Below, piece after piece: positions 60,171-64,000 of a DNA stretch of 64,000 nucleotides. Position 1 is the first letter of the stretch. Every line of letters begins with the position of its first letter. Below the pieces are notes generated by a model. The model was not told the origin of the DNA. It ran no database searches and saw nothing but the letters and a program-made list of their open reading frames with translations. A program made the translations under genes and the position numbers. The stretch is from contig JAYKXP010000136.1 of assembly GCA_037176845.1 (NCBI GenBank), positions 57,955-121,954 on the forward strand, in the 5' to 3' direction. This stretch comes from Paramarasmius palmivorus. Lineage: Eukaryota; Basidiomycota; Agaricomycetes; Agaricales; Marasmiaceae.

Positions 60171-60493
60171 AAGAGAGGCAGATATGTTGGATAGGAATCC
60201 CTGAAACGAGCAGCTGGTTGAGCTGAGGCGATGGGGTCGACGTGATGTTTGATGTTCAGAAGTCGATGTGGTACGCGACTTCATTTCGATGGATGCTATT
60301 CCGTCAGACCAGGCGAGAGAAAGTGCGATTCAGAGCGCGTGTAGTTGGGTCGACAGACTCGTCGTTGAGTACTTTGAGTAGTTACTGTCAGTGTTAGAGA
60401 TGTAGAAATATCGCCATGTGAACCTTATTCCAAATCCATCAACCGCATAGTTCCGTTCCTTCTCTTCTTCCTCTCATCTTCCTTGTTATCCCA

Positions 60494-63400
60494 ATGTCTC
60501 TCAAGGTACTTTTCGGTTTATCCTCCACGAAGAATTGCGCTCATTTGGGTCTATTTCACAGTCCAAGATTCCTGACCACTCGATCAGGATTTGGCAGACT
60601 GAGGAAGCACATTCTGGTGAGCGAAAACCATTACTATCTGCTTCGTCACACTCATACACACCATTCGCCAGTGATCTCCATGCGCGAGAACATTCTCAAC
60701 ACCACTCTTTCCTTCAATAATAGAGGCTAACAGGTCGTATCCTGACTCAGATCATCCGGGAGAGAGGAAGGAACTTATCGTCAAGCTTCGTACGTCGTGG
60801 AACTCTGTTAACTCGGGTGGTCATTGAATTTTCAACGTTCCTTTTAGTCTCTCAGGATCCTGAAAACTACAAAGACGCGCCTACCGAAGGAATCTGACGG
60901 ATATTGGGGCAAGTGACAGGTGAAGCGATGCAGGTACTCAAAACCGATAAGTTCGGTGTCACTTCAGAATCGGTGAGGTCTACTCTCTCTTTTTTTTTTT
61001 TTTTTTTTCATCTGGCTACAGATCTGATTTTCTGGTTCCCCGTCGTAGAATACATTCGGCTCTCAACAACAATCTCCACAAACGCCCTCCTCGAACGTAA
61101 AGGCCACAAACACATGCTACTTATCATCAAAGGACTCAAAGATCTCCCTATCGGGAACCAATTACGTCCTAGGATATTCGATTTGAATATTCGTCGACCA
61201 GAGCCGCTTTATGAGGCGGTTGTGGAGGTTGATGAGAGAGTTACACTTTTGGGGTATACGAGGCAGAGGAACATCCGGTGCGGTTTGATGAAGCTGGGAA
61301 TGTTGTAAGGGGGGAGGCGGTTAGGGTTATGAAGGAGCCTAGTGAGTAACGCATCTTCGAGTGCGGTAATGATGCTGATAACAACTGTAGATTTGGATGA
61401 AATCAGGAAAGATCTACAAAAGCTACATGAAGAAGGCTATCGTTCGCTGGCGATAGTCCTTCTACATTCCTACACATACCCCAACACGAGCTTGCTGTAG
61501 GCAAAGTCGCACGAGAAGTCGGCTTCTCGCACGTTTCTTGCTCGTCTCAGCTACTACCGATGATCAAGGTCGTACCAAGAGGCGTATCTTCTACAGCCGA
61601 TGCGTATCTTACGCCGATTTTGTACCAATACCTCGACGGGTTCTTCCCGGGCTTTGATAGCAAACTCAGAGACGGGAAGATCAGGAGTCCGAGTCGAGTT
61701 TATGGGTTCCGATGGAGGATTGGTTGATGCAGATAGGTTCTCTGGGTTGAAGAGTATACTGAGCGGTCCAGCTGCCGGTGTAGTCGGGTATGCCTTGACG
61801 AGTTGGGATGAGAAGCAGAAGACGCCGGTTATATGGTTAGTTTTTTTTTTTCTTCGCCGTGCTTCTGACTTAGGACTCACATCTTCACGTAGGCTTGACA
61901 CTGGTGGAACCTCGACGTAGGTCTCTGTACCTTTACTACCGTTCTCGGATATGCTAACACGCAACTTAGGGATGTGTCAAGGGTTTCAGGTCGCTATGAA
62001 GTCACATACGAAACGACGACCGCTGGGGTAACGATTCAATCACCGTAGCTGGACATCAACACGGTTGCTGCAGGTGGAGGATCCTGTCTGTCCTTCCGGA
62101 ATGGACTGTTTTTGGCTGGGCCGGAAAGTGCTGGCGCTGATCCTGGACCTACGTGTTACAGGTAAATACAAACCTATTCCCTTCTAGCTTAACCTGTCTG
62201 AACGCCTGTTGTTAGGAAAAACGGTCCCCTCGCCGTAACGGATGCCAACTTACTCCTGGGTCGTCTCCTACCAGATTATTTCCCAAAGATCTTTGGGCCG
62301 AGCGAGAAAGAGCCTTTGGATATCGATGCGTCGAGAGCGGCTTTTGAGAAGGTCGTCAAGGAGGTCAATGATAGCTATGGTTCGGCCGAAGGAGATGCGA
62401 ATGCAAAGAAGGAATGGTCGTTTGATGAAGTTGTTTATGGGTTAGTCTACGTTGCTTTGATTTTACTTTTTGAAATTGACCGGTTTTGTTAAGGTTCGTC
62501 AAAGTGGCCAACGAAACTATGTGTAGACCGATTCGAGCGCTAACTGAGGCGAGGGGTTATGCTACGGGACAACATGTGTACGCTATTACCTTTTGCTCCT
62601 CTGTCTCTGCGACTGACCATTCCGAAACAGACTTGCATCCTTCGGTGGCGCAGGCGGTCAACACGCGTGCGAGATCGCCAAATTACTTGGAATACGTACC
62701 ATCTTGATCCACCGATATTCATCGGTGTTGAGTGCATATGGATTAGCACTGGCCGACCGGTAAGATTCCTTTTCCTAGTCCTTACTTTTCGTTCCCGTTA
62801 CTGACGTACCGCTGTCAATCCATAGCGCACATGAAATTCAGGCTCCAAGCTCCACCTTCTACACAGCCAACAACAAACCCGAGCTGATCTCGCGTCTGGA
62901 TAAACTCGAAGCAGAAGTCCGTGAAGAGCTCCGTAAACAGGGCTTCGAGGGTACGCGTGTGAGCGTGGAAAGGATGCTGAATATGCGGTTTGAGGGCACA
63001 GATACGGCGCTGATGGTTTTTTCTGAGAGTGACGAAAAGGCTGGAGAAGAAGGCGAAGATTTCTTGAAGGCGTTTAGGAGGACGTATAAGAACGAGTTTG
63101 GGTTCTTGTTAGAGGGGAAAACGATTGTTGTGGATGATATCTAGGTGCGTTTGGCGGTTCTGAATGGCTGGGTACTGTAGCACTGATTGGATCCTGAAGG
63201 TTCGAGGTATTGGCAAGACGTTCGACACGCTCGGCGAGACGGTCTTTTCAGAGATGGATAGACTCCGTGAATCCGACGCTATCAAGCCGGCTGCAAAAGA
63301 AAAGATGGATTCAAGGCATTCGGTCTACTTTGACCAAATTGGCAGAGTTGATGATACCCCTGTATACCTATTGGATAAACTGGAAGTAGGGGAGCAGGTT

Positions 63401-63502
63401 CATGGTCCGGCGATCGTCATTGATGATACGCAGACGATAGTGGTTGTACCTGGCGCTAAGGCGGTTCTAGGAAGGAAACATTTAGTGATTGAGTTGGATT
63501 AG
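60494..63502 (+). pseudogene. 5-oxoprolinase / hydantoinase A (HyuA half), decayed
   Basis: Spliced pieces match the N-terminal half of fungal 5-oxoprolinase, the ATP-dependent cytosolic enzyme that opens 5-oxoproline to glutamate. They are [85 protein letters not shown] joined to [60 protein letters not shown] and DDTQTIVVVPGAKAV. Breaks seen are TGA at 60,600-60,602 and 60,895-60,897, a missing base near 61,260 and another near 61,483, TAG at 62,046-62,048, and TAG at 63,142-63,144. The frame ends after LVIELD with no HyuB half, whereas the full fungal enzyme continues for about 500 residues. A separate HyuA-type ancestor is possible. Confidence 0.85.
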
Positions 63503-64000
63503 TGCAAGGTGAGGCAACGATGTATTGATAGGTGTGCTTATAATTAAATCTTCCTAATCCTGAATGGTCCTACTATGTCGCAACCAGAGCAAGAAATTTT
63601 CGCCGATAATTGACCGGTGCCAACGCGAATCATCCCTTGACCTCGTTCCACTCGGTTCCTTCTTCAATGTCAACCTCCAGTCGTCCCCCAAGCCGTCTCG
63701 TCCACGTTCCTTTGGACAGAAACCTTCGAATGAACCCGCCAGCGATGGCTCTACGCGGCTACCTAAATCGTTTTGACCTAGATTAAGAAACAATCTTACG
63801 TGTTAGTCCAATCCACAGTCACCATTCCAACAAGCTAATAATTAACATCACCTCTAGGACGAAACTCCAGTACCCAGTGCTCGCCACCTCGGGTTTTTGT
63901 TCTTATTCTCGAGCAGGCTGAGGATCATCATTCCATTTCGACCGGTACAAATTTCGTAGACGTTGGGTTTGGTAACACCAGCGGGGCATAGAAGGCTTGG
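63503..64000. other. No recognisable gene
   Basis: The stretch follows the oxoprolinase pseudogene. I see no HyuB motif and no convincing frame on either strand. Confidence 0.35.

Overview
The window looks like a gene-poor, repeat-rich region of a filamentous basidiomycete, most likely an Agaricomycete. Genes are split by short GT-AG introns of about 50-65 bases. The recognisable families are basidiomycete ones: a Plavaka-type DNA transposase, a DUF6532 protein, and an Agaricomycete 'WYYYPW' hypothetical protein family. There are no bacterial features.

Architecture. Much of the window is one large, imperfect inverted repeat. Its centre is a 13-base spacer at 36,307-36,319, and matching positions on the two inner arms sum to about 72,625 from 28.7 kb to 43.9 kb. 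Further out, 8.3-11.7 kb pairs inverted with 50.2-53.8 kb, 1-840 pairs with about 53.8-54.6 kb, and 24.74-24.87 kb pairs with 50.1-50.2 kb. The left arm has been enlarged by a 7.46-kb Plavaka element (841-8298), a CACTA-type MITE (9916-10435), an extra block of about 13 kb (about 11.7-24.7 kb) and a fold-back element (25,482-27,046).

Region by region. 841-8298 is a Plavaka-type transposon carrying two divergent genes: a nine-to-ten-exon DUF6532 gene on the minus strand and the transposase, with one frameshift, on the plus strand. 8.4-11.7 kb holds degenerate copies of two unrecognised gene families, called P and Q here, with the MITE between them. 12.3-14.7 kb is a nest of small repeats, including a 632-base element with 88-base terminal inverted repeats and tRNA-like modules inside. 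15.1-22.6 kb is gene A of the WYYYPW family, interrupted by two related 1.65-kb repeats and one 1.8-kb solo LTR. Its paralogues B (30.0-32.2 kb, minus) and C (40.4-42.7 kb, plus) sit symmetrically on the palindrome arms and are largely intact. 43.4-46.5 kb and 57.4-60.2 kb are direct repeats of a P/Q module. 60.5-63.5 kb is a decayed 5-oxoprolinase/hydantoinase A gene.

How the genes relate. The transposase and DUF6532 gene probably form one mobile unit. Genes A-C are duplicates of one family with an unusual short glycine-rich N-terminal motif. The oxoprolinase pseudogene is the only metabolic gene seen; it carries transition-type nonsense mutations and small frameshifts. The P/Q copies look mostly decayed, and I could not assign them a function.
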